From assembly GCA_028023455.1 (NCBI GenBank), contig JAQFVV010013299.1, forward strand, positions 62,001 through 126,000: DNA of 64,000 nt. The letters run 5' to 3'. This document shows positions 12,361-26,306 of the stretch, piece by piece (positions within the stretch are counted from its first letter, which is position 1; every line of letters begins with the position of its first letter). A model generated the notes under the pieces. It searched no databases. It was not told the DNA's origin and saw only the letters and a program-made list of their open reading frames with translations. The stretch is from Epiperipatus broadwayi. Its lineage: Eukaryota > Onychophora > Udeonychophora > Euonychophora > Peripatidae. Position numbers and translations under genes: made by a program.

Positions 12361-13560
12361 TACATATTTTCTTTTATCCATTATCCTTTCAGTCACTATA
12401 CTATTTAATACTTTTTTTTTACTAAAATTTATGAATCTATCCGTCCTTTTATGAATTAAGTTTTCTAATAAATTTTATTCACTTATTTCCTTTACTTAAA
12501 TCACAAATTCATTAAATATTTTTTCATGTTTATTCTTATTCTTATATCCTCTTGGCTATGCATTTAATGATATAATATACTTTTTTTTCTTCTTCATGCA
12601 ATTTTTTTTTTTTTTATAATCCTTTCTTTTTACACTGTTAATTTCTCAGTTAATTTTATCCCATTTCTCTTTTAATTTTGTTTTAACTATTTTTCTAAAA
12701 TAACTATCCCAACCAATTTTTATCTCCCTTTTTTCCATTTATATTTTTTAACACCATCTTTATACTTCCTTTTTTTTCTTCACATTTTCTAAAATATTTT
12801 TCTTTCATTTTTTAAAAAAAAAATTAATAATTCTTTAGTTCTAAATATAAGCACTCATTTTCAAGTTTTTATTACTATCTATTTCCTCTTCATAAATTCT
12901 AAATTTACCATCTTTTATCTATTATTCAACCTATTCAGATTAATTTTATCACTTATTTCCTATCTATCTCTATTAATCTTTTTATCAATTTTAATACTTA
13001 AATTTCAAATATTCTAATTCTTTTAATATAAAATTATAATTGCTAACACATCCTTTGTTTTTTTTTTTTTACTAAACATCTTAATTTCCTTTGTTTTTTA
13101 TATTTCCATCTTGACTATGTAAATTATTCAATACACTTTATCCAAAATTCCAAATTTCAGTTCTCCTTCCTCATATATCTTTTTAAATAATGTAGTATAA
13201 ATATTACATTATTTAATAAATTTTAATATTAGTCTCATTTTTATTACTTATAATCAATATTTTATAATTATTTTTTCTAAACCCACATCTATCTTTACAT
13301 ATTCCCAAATTCTTTTATTTCACCCTTTAATATTCTCATATTTCTAATAGCAGGATTTTACTTTTCATTCATTTCTCATTATCCAATTTCAAGGTAATTC
13401 ACTTATGATTTTATGACTTCTTTCTAAAATATTTTTTTAACAATAATTTTTATATCTTATTTTCATCATAGCTATTTATCCTATTCTATTTCATATTTAA
13501 AATATTCTTCTTCTTTATATCTCAAATATGTCTCTATTATAAAAATATTAACTCTATCCA
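12361..13560. other. 1.2-kb tract almost lacking G on the plus strand
   Basis: Counting line by line gives about 36 G in 1,200 bases (3%), while C stays at roughly 15-20% and T is dominant. Flanking DNA has near-equal C and G. The minus strand is therefore a long A- and G-rich tract. It has no single repeating unit, so it is not a simple microsatellite. On the minus strand there are lysine- and glutamate-rich open stretches broken by stops. A decayed purine-rich coding sequence (for example a retrotransposon ORF) or a strand-biased mutational tract could each explain it. I recognise no domain. Confidence 0.7.
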
Positions 13561-15875
13561 TTTTTATTTTTACTCTTTGTATATAAATGTCAATGCATTG
13601 ACTATAAAGAAAGAACATGATAATAATATGATGCATATTTCTACCATTGATAAAAAATAGTATATAGGTTATGACTTTAATTATAAATATGCAGATTAAA
13701 GTAATAAGTTCAATAATATTAATGGCTTATTTAAAATATTAACAATAATGTTATTTTACAATGGGAAAAATAGTATGTGACATTAGAAGTAATACCAAAT
13801 AATTTTAATATTTCTCAACATTTTGTTTTTGAATTTGAAAGCTATGGGTTTACTGAATTCACTAATTGCAATAACCTGATATTGTAAATTTAAAAATCAA
13901 TTGTAGATATGATTTCAAAAAATTCAACCACATCCTATCTATCATTGTACAAACTTAATTTAAATTAGGGGTTAAGAACCTTTCTGAAACAAAAAGCCAG
14001 TATAATAAAAATCGAAAAAAATAAAACTTACAAAGAGTTTTGCTAGAAAGTATTTGAAGTGGTTTGGATAAATTGTATTTATAGGAAATTACAGTAAAAT
14101 AAAGAAAAGTGTGATTTTAGTAATATTTATTTGTTTTCTTGAAAGAGTCAAATAACAAATGTTTAGATTTCAGAAATACTTTTTTTTATCATTTCTCTAT
14201 TTGCAAAAGTTTCTTTTTTATGTTTTTCTAACACATAATTCACACAATAGGGTGCAATTGTTGATGACTAAGATTTAATTATGAATTTAACAAAATATGA
14301 TTGTTGATCAGTTAGCCATCGCTCATAAGTTAGTGTAATTCAAAAAAAGCATTTCTTTCTACATTTTCAATTAAGAGAATTTAATATGCTTAAATTTAAA
14401 TTTTCTTTATGATCATGGTTAAAATTATTATAAAAATACTTTTACTTACCACTAATGTATAAACCTTTTTTTTTTTACATTTTTATTAAAATTTCTTTTT
14501 ACAATTATTTTAAATATAAACTTTTCATCATATGTTTATTAATCAATTTTCATTATATTCAATCATACTATATTTACATTTTATTTATTAGTTATCTGAT
14601 CTTTTTTTGCATGTCCCGCTCACTTTAATGCTAAAATGGAGTGATAAAGGTTTAATGTGGCAAGATTTGTGATTGGTGATCACATGACTTCTGACCAATT
14701 GAAATGTGATATCTATAATGCACTTTATTCATTCCTTTACGATAGAGATTTGAATTTGAGATGACAGAATAAATATTTTTTTATATTTTATTTAAGCATC
14801 ACAATTTTCATTATTTTAAAAGAAAATTTCTATAAAAAATAACTTTTAATTTATATTTTTAAATATATATTTTTTAGCTTTTTATTTAAAAAAGTTTAAA
14901 ATTATTATAAAAAAATCTAGTATTTGCATACGTGTTGGTCATTTTGTTTATCAACATTTTTTTTTTTTATCATTAGTGCAATTAAATGTTTTTTTGTTGT
15001 TGTTGTTGGCTTTGTTTTTCTGTAAAAATCAAAATATGCAAATTGTAAAGAGAACTTTTCAATGTAAAAAAAAAAAAAAAAATATTTTATTAATAATTAT
15101 AAATTAGAGGCGATGAAAAATTTAAATTTTATGGTAGTTTTTTTTTAAAATTATGTTCTTGTTACTCTTTTCTGCAAAATTATTCGCAATCATTTTTAAT
15201 TATTATGGCACTATTACATTATTTACGACTCTGTTTTACAAATCTACTGCATCATTTTTTAAAACATGAAGACCATTTTAATCGTAGTTGAAATCTTTTT
15301 TTTCATATTAAATCTTTGCACTAATGAGAATTCAAATGCTTCCATTTCTAGAAATTTTAAATAATTTAAAAAATTGCTTTATCATAATGACACTTTAAAA
15401 TATTACTTATGAACTTTGATCATGATTTTGAAAGCAAAATATTACATGATATAAATTTTAAAACAAAAATTATAAATTTTATAATGAAATATATATAATA
15501 ACCCCAAAATTTTAAGTGAATGATGTATGTGTTTACTATATAAGCTTATTTTAATTGTGGATTCCATATATAAATTATAAAGAGAATTTTTTTTTTTTAC
15601 AATTTATCGTTATATTCAATTTTATTTAATATAATCCTATTTTGGAATTTATTGCCTAATTAAGCAAGTATTTACTGCACATTACTAAAACATTAACAGT
15701 TTTACTCAAATTGATCTTGCTTTAAATGTTAATAACATATTTTATATTAAAATACTACTGTAAATTTTGTTCTTTTACTTTTTTATTGTTCAGAAGGAGA
15801 GAGGAATATTTTAAATTACCTTAGCAATAATATAAATAAATTACATACAGAAATTCAAATAAACCTATTTTGTCA
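13561..15875. other. AT-rich non-coding stretch
   Basis: No gene is visible. It contains poly-T and poly-A runs (for example 14467-14476, 14958-14968 and 15066-15081) and a (GTT)n run near 14994-15007. Confidence 0.55.
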
Positions 15876-15957
15876 AGCATTGATGGTTGAGTGGTCAGCA
15901 CAACTGCTTGTAAAGCAGTTGTTCTGGATTAGTGGGTTCGCTTCCCGGCCAATGCTA
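15876..15957 (+). tRNA. tRNA-like sequence (pseudogene or SINE head)
   Basis: The 5' bases AGCATTG pair perfectly with 3' CAATGCT (15950-15956), followed by a possible discriminator A. Between them is an A box (TGGTTGAGTGG), an anticodon stem ACTGC/GCAGT around the loop TTGTAAA, a 12-base variable region and a T arm. By position the anticodon would be GTA, but a one-base shift of the stem gives TGT. The B box GGTTCGCTTCC departs from consensus at two positions (GGTTCGANTCC expected) and the T stem is mispaired at its outer end. The long variable region does not suit a tyrosine or threonine tRNA. A tRNA pseudogene or SINE head is more likely than a working tRNA. Confidence 0.45.
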
Positions 15958-18900
15958 TGACACATGAGAAAAAAAATCTATTACCAGAATAATCAAGTCT
16001 AAAAGCACCACTATGACAATTTACATATCTAATTACAAAATAAGCATTTACTTGAACTTGCAAATGATATCCCTTCTTTTATAAATGCCAATATATTTGT
16101 CAGTTTTTATCTAACCAATTGGTAATCCAGCTTTTAATTATCATAGGAAAGTTTTCAGATTTGGTTGCTCCATAATTAAATTTATACTATCACTTTTATT
16201 TCTTTGATACACCATAATTTATTTATAGACTTATTAAAATTGTTAAAATATATTTATATTTATAAATTTTTAATATTTTTTTAAATTATTAAGATAAATA
16301 CATTATTATTGTATTAGGTAGTACATAGAATAAATGGTTGATTATTAAAAATTAATATATAAGTTACTATTTTAAATGATTATGAAGTAATTGCAATTCA
16401 CATATTGATAAATATTTATAAGTGTAAATTGTTATTTATAAAAAGAATATAATTCTTCTTGTTATTGCTTAATAGAAATTTATGTTCTATTTATAATCTA
16501 CATTTTAATTTCTTCCTTCAGTATAACTTATAACAAACATCTGACAATAATGGGCACAGTCCTATTTGTTTGTGAATGATAACTATTAATTTATCCTATA
16601 CACAGTTAAACAGTGTTTTTACCTTGTAGTTTATGAACCTCTGAAAAAGCTATCATATCTTCATAAGGGATCCACAAAGGCTTACTGTTTTGACCTTTTA
16701 TAACTAAAATAAAAAGAATGAACAAATGAATGCATAAATGAAAACAACAACAACAACAACAAAAAACAAAATCTTAATTTCTCTAGTTTTAAATCTTGAA
16801 TTAAGTTTTATGCACCCCTCTTCTACTTAGGCATAAAATCTGCCTAACTTTCAAACACTTAACAAGTATTATATGAAATAATATACTAAAAAGAAGATTG
16901 CATAAAAAAAAATTGAGACACTGTTCTAAAATAGTGATGAGAATGTAATTACATCCTAATACTTTTTTGAATATATACAAAATATGAGGACTCTTGAGAT
17001 CCAGGAGCCCAAATAAATGCATTGCCTTGATTTGCTTCACACTAGATGGCACTCATATTTATTGATATTATTCTAATCTTTTTTTTTTTTTTAAATAAAG
17101 AATTTTATAATTTTTATAGAAAAGTAAGTACAAACTGTATTGTACTTGTATATTAAGTTGTCAGCCTAAAGACAAGATGAGTAAGTGAGTAATAAAAATA
17201 TGACCAAATATCCACACTTGGTCATCATCAATACATATTCATAATGTGATGATTTCCTTGAACACAATGTCAGAACTGTAACATAACTTTAATAAGCTCT
17301 TTATTTTGTACCTCCCCACTTCTCCAAAGATTCTCATGGAATCTACATTTCAGAATATCATAGTTTGAATATTATTTATCCACTCTATGAATATAAATAA
17401 TTTAGCTATGCTTTATAATGAAAATAAACCAAATTCAAATGATTTTGTTTGTAAATAAAATTTTGTAAATATTTTAAAAAACAGTTTTTAAATAACTAAT
17501 TTGCTATATTTAAAACTTGACATTTTAAACATTTTAGTTTAATTCAATGAAAACAGAAATTTATATAGAAAAGATTTTTTTCCATGAGTTGGTCCCTAGA
17601 CATGTAGAAGACAAACATATTGTTTAAGAATCTGAGCCGTCAGCTTGTGACGTATGGCAGCCAGCCCAATAAAGACCAATTAAACTAGCTTGCAAATTTT
17701 TAAAGAATGATGTTATAACGAATTCTCAATTTGCTATAACATCATTCTTTAAAAAATTTTCTTAACCATATCATAAATGAATTTGTTTACGTATTAATGT
17801 TTTTTTTTCTTTAAAAAAAATGCTGAGATATTGTAAAATTACAATTGTATTTTATTTTTAAAATTAAATTAAGAAATGTAAACGAACATACTGTAAATTT
17901 ATAATGGCAACATTAACGCCAACCCGAAATTTAAGATGAATTATATTCAAGAGGAATTGCTATTGATTTTAAGAAGACTTGTATTTTTTTTGTTTTAATT
18001 TTCAAAATATTTATTGCTTCTCTTAAATACTTATAAACGTATGGATGGTTAATCATGTTGCCAGAAAAGACTTTCACCACTATTTTATATTTAACTTTGT
18101 AATTTTTAATTATATGAAATATTATTTGGTACTTCATATGACATATATATTTAATTTCTAATCTATGTATAATATAAAAGTTACTTTTATATTTATGAAT
18201 AAATCTGTATGTATGCTTTAGTAATTCATAATTAACACTTTAAAAATGAATGCCTCAGAATAATTGCTTAATTTGGAATGCTAATTTATAATTTGTATCA
18301 TAGATAATGTTGCATTACATCCAAAATGTTGTCAAATATTAATATACAATTATAATTCTTATTTGACTGAAACAAAAATTATTGCAGACTTTTTAGTTTG
18401 ACATTCTTATTTAACTACAAGCTATTATAATTACATTTGTGTTTTCATAATCTAAGTTTTATATATATTCTTGAATATTTTATTAAACTAACTTTATTCC
18501 TACAACCAATCCGTTAATTTTTAGTTGTTGTACTATTGATTATTCTTAATATTACTTACCATATATTATATTGCATACAATTTTATAGATATGAAACTTA
18601 AAATTCCAGATTTTATCTTTAACACATATATTATTTTGTATTTAATTTTATTACAAAACATGTAGAAAACAATTAATTAAATTTTTCTTACATAATATAT
18701 ATGCATTATATTAATTCACAGATTAATTTGAGTTGTTATGTATTCAGCTATTTTCATTGAAGATTTGGAAAATTCAAACTACACACTTTTTCAAATTTTT
18801 ATCATATATATATATATATAATTTTTTATTATGATGGAGAAAATATTTTAAGCCAGCCATGTAAAAAATAATGGAACTAGATTGCACATATCCATGTTTA

Positions 18901-18999
18901 GATATTAGTTTTGTAAACCTACAGCTTAAGCAATCAGACAATTATTCAGTCTGCAAATCCAAGTACCTAACTTATTTTTTTCATAATCAATTTTAAATT
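15958..18999. other. AT-rich non-coding stretch with one hairpin
   Basis: No convincing gene. A (CAA)n run lies near 16744-16762. The minus-strand open frames at 16801-17052 and 17931-18137 show no recognisable domain and have the base composition of the surrounding DNA. The hairpin at 17694-17760 is listed separately. A (TA)n tract lies at 18808-18822. Confidence 0.55.
17694..17760. repeat. hairpin-forming inverted repeat
   Basis: The arm ending TTTAAAGAATGATGTTATA (to 17717) is repeated as its reverse complement TATAACATCATTCTTTAAA from 17735, giving about 22 paired bases around a 17-base loop. There is no GC-rich stem with a T tract of the bacterial terminator type. It is probably the remnant of a small palindromic MITE or an extrusion-type rearrangement. 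Confidence 0.75.
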
Positions 19000-19340
19000 A
19001 TTGAAAGAATTCCAACTTTTTAAACAAGCAAATATTATTTCTTTTATAAAAATAAAAATATCCACATTTTTTTCTTAAAAATAAAAATACCATCCATATA
19101 GCTAACATAAGCCACAATACAATTTTGGAAGTTGAGATCAATACTTACTTCTTTATATGACAACAAAAAAATTAATATCTTTGAAACTATATAAAAACTC
19201 ATAGGCCATCTTTATTTATTTTCTAACAATTATAATCATTAATTGTTGTAAATATTAATTTCAATAGCTCAAATGTAGATAAAATTTGTGCAGAAGTTAC
19301 TGAGAACTCCCAGAGAGCTGCATACAAAGTAATACAACTA
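19000..19340 (-). pseudogene. reverse-transcriptase relic, possibly Penelope-like
   Basis: Read on the minus strand, the segment gives a fragment SLGVLSNFCTNF (near 19290-19330) and further on YVSYMDGIFIF (near 19075-19110). This resembles the order of the substrate-binding GSPL-type motif and the catalytic Y-x-DD box in reverse transcriptases. The second catalytic Asp position is Gly and stops and frameshifts interrupt the frame. It is a diverged inverted counterpart of 21160-21420: both share a stretch around TTGATCT-AACT-CCAAAATTGT. Penelope-like elements are my best guess because of the spacing, but the clade is uncertain. Confidence 0.4.
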
Positions 19341-21159
19341 TCTAAATAAACAAATGCTTGCTAAGAATTTTCAATAATTTCCATATAAATTTTATCATTA
19401 ATAGTTGTGTCATATATAAATTATCAGACAATTGACAATAGTGTATTATGAAATAGGTTTTAACAACAAAACTCTATTAATAATATAAATAGAATCAAAT
19501 CTGTTAATTGATTCATAAATTTCAATAATATCTCATGTTCTGGTATTTTAAATTTTTTTATATAATCAACTAATTCAAAAGAAAATTATCCATATAGCAA
19601 ATATTCCTGCAATAACTGACAAATATATTTTACTGCCTCATATATAAATGAATATCCACAATGAATCATCAATCCTTTCAGAACATTATATTTATATAAC
19701 CTTACATTTTCAATAATCCATGGTTTATACAACTCTGGATGGATATAATCTCAATTACATATTCCTATTAAAACATTCCTTTGTGCTTTTTAAAAATACT
19801 ACTTAAAAACTTCATGTATTAAGCTTCAATATTATACTCATCCATTTGTTGATATCCAATTTTGCTATTATAATTCAATTTTATCATCATATAGTAATCT
19901 TAATGTAATGCATAGACATTGACAATTATCTTTTCTAAGGTAGATTATTTGAATATATGTAAATATACTCGCAAATTCATAATCATGTAATGGTTTAAGA
20001 AGGAACATAAATGAAAAAAAAAATATGTTGAAGATTATCTGAAAGCTATCAAATATAAATTTTATTGATGAAAGCCTAGGTTGGAATAAGTGTAAGGTGG
20101 GATACCAAGTTAATATTGATATTATTGAAAGGAAATGTGAAATATGTTTCAGAAAAAGTTATTATTCTTATTTCACAAACAATATCTAAATTATTTTAAA
20201 AGAGACAACTTTATTAATCTTAGTCATATGCTTTGAAGTTTGTACACCAATACATTTTAAAGTATAGTAACAAGTTGAAGTAGATTGAAAGAGTATAATA
20301 TGGAATTGATTGTGGTTATATAAAGTAGTTTTGAGTAATAGAAACAATAGATTAAATTATAAATGAGTGATAAACATTTTGATGTAAAATTAAAAAAGTA
20401 ATATGATTTTTGGTTTAATTTTATTATGAATTTGTCAATACGCTTTAAATGTAATCAAATTATCTGCCTTAAAAATATATACAGACCAGGATTTGTGTAA
20501 TAAAGTTGAATTACAATTAAAAAAGTTGCAAATACAAATAAAACAAAGACATCTTAATACAAAAAAACACTCCAAATTTGACTTTTATCACTTAAATTTC
20601 ATTTGGAGATTTTTTTTTTTTAAAAATAAATTTCTCACTATTTACATCTTTTTATGAATATTAAACAATAAGTTCTCAACAAAAGAATGTGTTTAATATT
20701 GAAGTTCAATAACTGAAGTTTATGATTATTTTTAAAAAGTGAAAGAAAAGGTTCTTAATAGGAATATATTTTCTATCTACTCTACTGCTATATAATCACG
20801 TTTTTTTTATAAATATGAAACTACATTTTCAAGACCTTTCACTAAAATTGATGATTGATTTTGATGGTTTATTTATAAATGAGACTCAAATTATACTGAT
20901 TAATTATTACAAGAGTATTGGGATAAAGAATCTTAAAGAGAGGCAAAACTTTTCATACAGTATCAATTATGTGATAAAGAAGTTTGAAATATTGGAACGT
21001 GATTGCATCTTTAGATATTTGTGAAATGTATGGTTACAATTAATAAACTTGAGTCTATTTTTATAATTTATGGAGTTTTGTTGTTTAATGGTATTAATTT
21101 ACAAACAAGATACTTTTTTACCAACTCTCTGCCATTTACACAAAAAAAGATGATTGCAA
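19341..21159. other. spacer between two inverted RT relics
   Basis: AT-rich sequence separating the head-to-head relics. Parts of it may be further decayed coding sequence of the same elements: the plus-strand open frame at 20815-21024 has a mixed, non-repetitive composition, but I recognise no motif in it. Confidence 0.4.
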
Positions 21160-21420
21160 ATTAAAATGGCTTATGGTTACTATGCAATTTTGTTTTGAAA
21201 TGATAAAGTAATTATTGATCTTAACTCCCAAAATTGTATTAAGATTTATAAAAATTATGCAGATATCTTTATTTATATGAAAGAAAATAATATTATTCAT
21301 TGGGTTCAAAAGCTGAATTTTTTCAATGATTTAAAGTAGTTTATGGGGAAAAAACCAATTAAATTTTTAGATTTACAAATTTATTTATTATAAAACCCAA
21401 TATGGGAAAATAGATATATG
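21160..21420 (+). pseudogene. reverse-transcriptase relic, possibly Penelope-like
   Basis: The plus strand gives NYADIFIYMKENN near 21250-21290 and, about 30 codons later, KPIKFLDLQIY. The spacing between a Y-x-D box and an I-K-F-L-D motif is what Penelope-type reverse transcriptases show. One catalytic Asp is missing and stops interrupt the frame. It matches the minus-strand relic at 19000-19340 at about 70% over at least 100 bases. This is a dead fragment with no flanking target duplication that I could define. Confidence 0.4.
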
Positions 21421-24400
21421 TATTCTGGTTCTATGGTGTTCTATAGTCATTTAGTGGCCAACTTAAAATGTTTCTTACTTTACATTAACAAATTGTGTAA
21501 ATATACACATAATAGAAATGGAAATATTTCATAAATATATACAAATTTAACTAAATAAAAAATATAATATTAGGTACTTGTAATTTTCAAGTAAACCAAG
21601 ATGGGCAGCCTGTATTTTTAAATAAATGTACAGATTTTGGATGTATTAGTTGTTAAATTAAAACAAAATTAAAAAATTGATTGTTAAATTAAAAAAAAAG
21701 CCTAAATTCTGATAAATTTCATTAAGAAACTTTATTTCAATTTATTTTACTTATATTATAATGTGGGAAATGATGAGACACTCTTAACATTGTCGTACTT
21801 TGGTTCAATTCAGTGTTGTTGTTTTTTTTTTTTTTTGGTAAATTGTCATAATGATGCAAATTTGAGACCTTCCTATCACAAACTGTAATGGAGTGGACTA
21901 TTTCCTAAGGTCTGGGATCCTGTCCTTCCAAAAAGTGTGTGTTAATGGTCATGATATGATTGCATGCCACTGACATGAATAAAGTGCAAATATTGTATTT
22001 ATATATTTTTTTCATTTTTCTGTTAATAAATTAATGCAGAAAAAAAGGAAATAAATTGTAAATATTGTAATTAAATTTTCTACAATGATTTCTTTTTTTA
22101 AAAATAATAGTAATAAAAAATAAAATGTAAATATTAAATGACATTTTCTTGCAAGCATTTTTGGGGACCCTAAAACTGTTGATTTATCAAAAATATGGGC
22201 ATATTAGTTTACTTGAAAACTCACTAGTATCTAATGTTATTAAAAAAAATTAATATAAACATAGTAAAAATATAAACTCTAAAAAATGGATTTCTCTTCA
22301 CATAATTTTCATAATAAAAATAATGCAAAGAAGTGTGTGAAGAGTATTGTAATACTGCATTCAATGTTTCAACTAATTTAAATAGAATGATTGATATCAC
22401 AAAAGATAAAATTTATAAAGGAGAAAAAAGTAATATTATTAATAAAATATTGTATTTTGTGGGTTTCATTTATAGTTGAATACTGCAGTGTGTTATTACA
22501 ATGTTTAATGGGCATCATTTATTACATAATAGAACTAAGACACAAAAAGCAAAAAACAATCATGCGGTCTGATTTATATATCATAAATCAATGCATAACC
22601 ATGAGTTTGTTTTTAATTGTGCAAGTACTTATATTATGATGAAAAAAATAGAATGATAAAAAACAAAATAAAGAAAATTGTTTGTACTAATAGGAAAGTT
22701 AATTTGTTATGCTAACAGAGAAAGAACATAAAATTACATCAAGCTGGGGTATCATAAGATTCTGATGCAAGTGTATTAAGTTGATAATGATTATAATCAT
22801 GTGATCAAAAATACCCTTTTATATGTGTATTTAGCAATTTATTAATACTTTTACTTTGGTTTTAATTTATATGTGTATATGGCAATATTTTATGCACTTA
22901 GTCCTCAAACAGTTTATTATAGCAACATAGACTTAATGACAGCATCTAACTAATAGATGTTCTGATAGACTCACTATATTGCATCTGCAAAGATATTACA
23001 TAAAATGTCAGAGTAAAATTTATTAAATATAATACAGGCTAAAGATGTGGAATTTAAAGAAAAATGAAAATAACCTGAAAAAATAAGAATATTTTTTTAT
23101 GATAAAAAGAGTGCATGAAATAAAATTATTTATTAAAAAAATTATGATCAAAAAGAGTAATTTGATTGAGCATAAATTTAGAACTATAACTAAAGGGAAA
23201 ATGCAAAAAGATAAAATAAGAAATTGATTCCTCAAAAGAAAATAACTAGCTATGAGTGAAAAACTAGAAAAAAAAAGGTTAAAAAAAATTGTTGAGTAAA
23301 TGTGTAATGTCATCTTCTGTTTGGAAAACCATGATGATACATTTTATTCTTATTTCTTTACTTAGATTTATTAAACAATGATTTCAAGTCACATTCAAAA
23401 AAGAAAATAGTTTATCTAGAGTTTTAGATAGACACATAAGACAAAATAATTAAGATTACAATTAATTTATCAAAATTTTTTTGTCAGAATGTGCATTAAT
23501 ATTAATCACACTGATCAACAAAATAAAAGAAAAAGTAGAACAATGAAAATGTGAAGAAATAAATACTTTTATTATGAGTTTCAATTCAGAAGTTCTTTAT
23601 TAATTATCATTCTATCACTGCATTAAATTACAAGTGAGTTAAACAATGAATTACATAATATTTATTTCATTAAAATAATATATAAAAAGTATATTCACAA
23701 TACCATCATGTATGGGTTGTGTGCAGGACACAAGTGTGCTTTATCAATGGGGGTGACAAATCACCATAATTAGTAATTAATATATATTAAGGCTATAACT
23801 TTAAGACTATGTGCCTAAATAGGGGCCTCTATAAATCTTAACACAAGATTAACAAATTTAAAAGACAAGAGCAGCCACTCCTATCTTTGACCTACTTTCT
23901 AATTATATAGGTGAATTTAAAGCATTTTGATTTGAGAGCATGAAGCTATTAACTACTTCACTGATTAAAGTAACTAAAAATGTTATAGATTTTCAAATCA
24001 TTCCATTGCTAGAAACACTTTCTGATTGTAAACATTTCTTATTTAAGTATAAGAGCACTACTTTTTTACTCAGTCTTGTGACAGTTGTTCAAATTATATT
24101 AAATATTATATACTCTATAGTTGCATTAAACAGAACAGATGGATGCCTCTTTACTATGATAATTAATAAAATTTATATGTAAATGAAAATGTTTAGATTT
24201 ATGAAGCACTTTTATTTAAACATCCTAATTTATATAAAAAGTCACACATTATTATTAATAATTTATTTAAAAACAAACTTATTTTAAAAATATTGCCTCA
24301 TAATGATTATGATATTTTTATAATATATCTGACAACAGTTGTAGCATTTATTAGTTAAATAATATCACAATAGACAGTGATTTATTTATAAACCAATGAT

Positions 24401-26306
24401 AAAAGTGTCAGACTTCAGACTATAACTTCCAGCAATTGATTTCAGTGCTACCACACTTTTTTTAAAAAATACCAATATTATCTTTATTTTGTTTAATATC
24501 ATATTATTTTTTTACATTTTATTAATCTGATTTTCTTTTTTTATTTGGACTGTTGCATAGTTTCTCTCATAGCTAAAAACTTATAATTGATCCATAATAA
24601 CCAAAATAAAATGCAAATGCATTTTAATGATTTTTAAAATTTTATCACAGAAACAATGTAAGTATACAAATTTTAAATTTCTTAATATATTATGAGTATG
24701 TTTAATATGTCTAAGTCATTAATACATATTAAAAAAGTAATTAATAAAGTAGTATAAATATTTTATTATTAAATGAATACAAGAGAAACTAACGTTGTTA
24801 ATAAAAAATGTAAACAAGTTATGTGTGCAAAATTCTGCATTAAAAGATTGTGCTTTATACAATCACTGCAAAAGATAAAACAAAGAGATAAATTTCTATC
24901 ATTAAAATTCATTTATGAGGAGACATGGAAGCTATTCCATACACCTATGAACTTTATATTACAAGGACTATCTCAACATCAATCAGCTTCAAACTATTTG
25001 GACTAATACCAGATTCATCTAATATGCAATTGTAATGCATGGGGATCTATTTATATTTTGAGATAATGTAACCTTGTTTAGCCTAAATAAAATTATTTAA
25101 AGTAAAAGTAACTAATGAATTTTTAAAATAAACAACTATTTTTAACAAATTAACTGACATGCTGATTAAAGTTAATTAGTTGGTGTTAATGCAATGTAAG
25201 AGTTATTTTAGCCTTGTTATAACTATTTCATGTTAAAGTTGAGCTAATTGGATGATCGTAATGGGATGTAAAAGTTATACCAGCCTTGTTATGATTATTA
25301 AACTCCAGAAAATATAATGGAAACAAATTAATATATAAGAAAAAGAGAAAACTAAAAATCATCTTTACTATTCATGATAAGAAATCCAGTACAAGTTCAT
25401 CCAAACTTTAAAGGCAGAGATGGAGCAAAAGAGATGTATTAAACCACTAAACATCACTGAGTGGCACTACTGTATGGAAAGTTTTGCCTGTTTTATAAGA
25501 GAAGATATAGTTGAAATCCTATCCTGGAGAATTGGTCCCAGTATATAATGAGCCATGTAGGGCAGCAGTCAGCAACTGGTGGTCCATGATGTTTAGTTGT
25601 CCACAAAGAAATTAAGATATTATATAAACTCTCTAATCTCATTTAATAAAATTTTTAAATAATTTGTTTAAGCTGTATTATTCTATGTAAAATAGAACAA
25701 GAACATTATACTGCTAATTGATTTGTTTCAAAATATCACTGTGACTTGCAAAACATCAACCTCAAAGGCATTTAATTAACCTCTACTTGGTCAGTGTCAT
25801 AGAAAAAATAACAAAATAAGAATACTGAATTCTGTACAATTGATTAGGCATTTGCCTACAGCACACCCTTGACAATTGGATGAACTAAAACTCAAAAATT
25901 TTATTAAGAATTTTGAAGAAAGATACATCTATAAAAATTATTAAAGAATAGAATACTATTCATTATTAATCTTAAATAATTTTTGTAAATACAAATTAGA
26001 AAATTATACATATAAAACATAGCAAATATGTATTTATACATTCATTTATTTTTATGAAATAAAATGAACATTATATTAACAAAAAAAAAATAAAACATAA
26101 TTTTTTAACAAATGATAAAACATATAAATATTAATATATAAATAAATATATATGTATATCATACTCAATTCTCATATTAATTTGTACCTTTAAAAATTAT
26201 GTTAGTGGCTTCAATATCTAAAAGGTTGTTGATGTAGGGTCTTTACAGGTCACACTAACCTTATTATTTTTTGTAAGCCTCTTATGTTGTTTTAAATTAT
26301 GTATAG
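21421..26306. other. AT-rich non-coding stretch
   Basis: I find no supported gene in 4.9 kb. Open frames at 22391-22639, 23023-23313, 23940-24182 and 24773-25006 are short, AT-driven and lack domains or splice context. A tandem duplication at 25164-25300 is listed separately. CAGTCAGCAACTGGTGGTCC at 25567-25586 resembles a hAT-type terminus, but no matching right end is visible. Confidence 0.5.
25164..25300 (+). repeat. tandem duplication, 68-bp period
   Basis: Two adjacent diverged units share TTAAAGTT, AAT-G-ATGTAA-AGTTAT and AGCCTTGTTAT in the same order at an offset of 68 bases. No further units are visible on either side. Confidence 0.6.

Noticed and set aside
17694-17760. Hairpin as a transcription terminator
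   Set aside because: The stem is AT-rich, there is no adjacent gene, and the genome is eukaryotic; a palindromic repeat relic is more likely.
25567-25586. Possible hAT left terminus CAGTCAGCAACTGGTGGTCC
   Set aside because: No matching inverted right end or 8-bp duplication was found in the following 1 kb.
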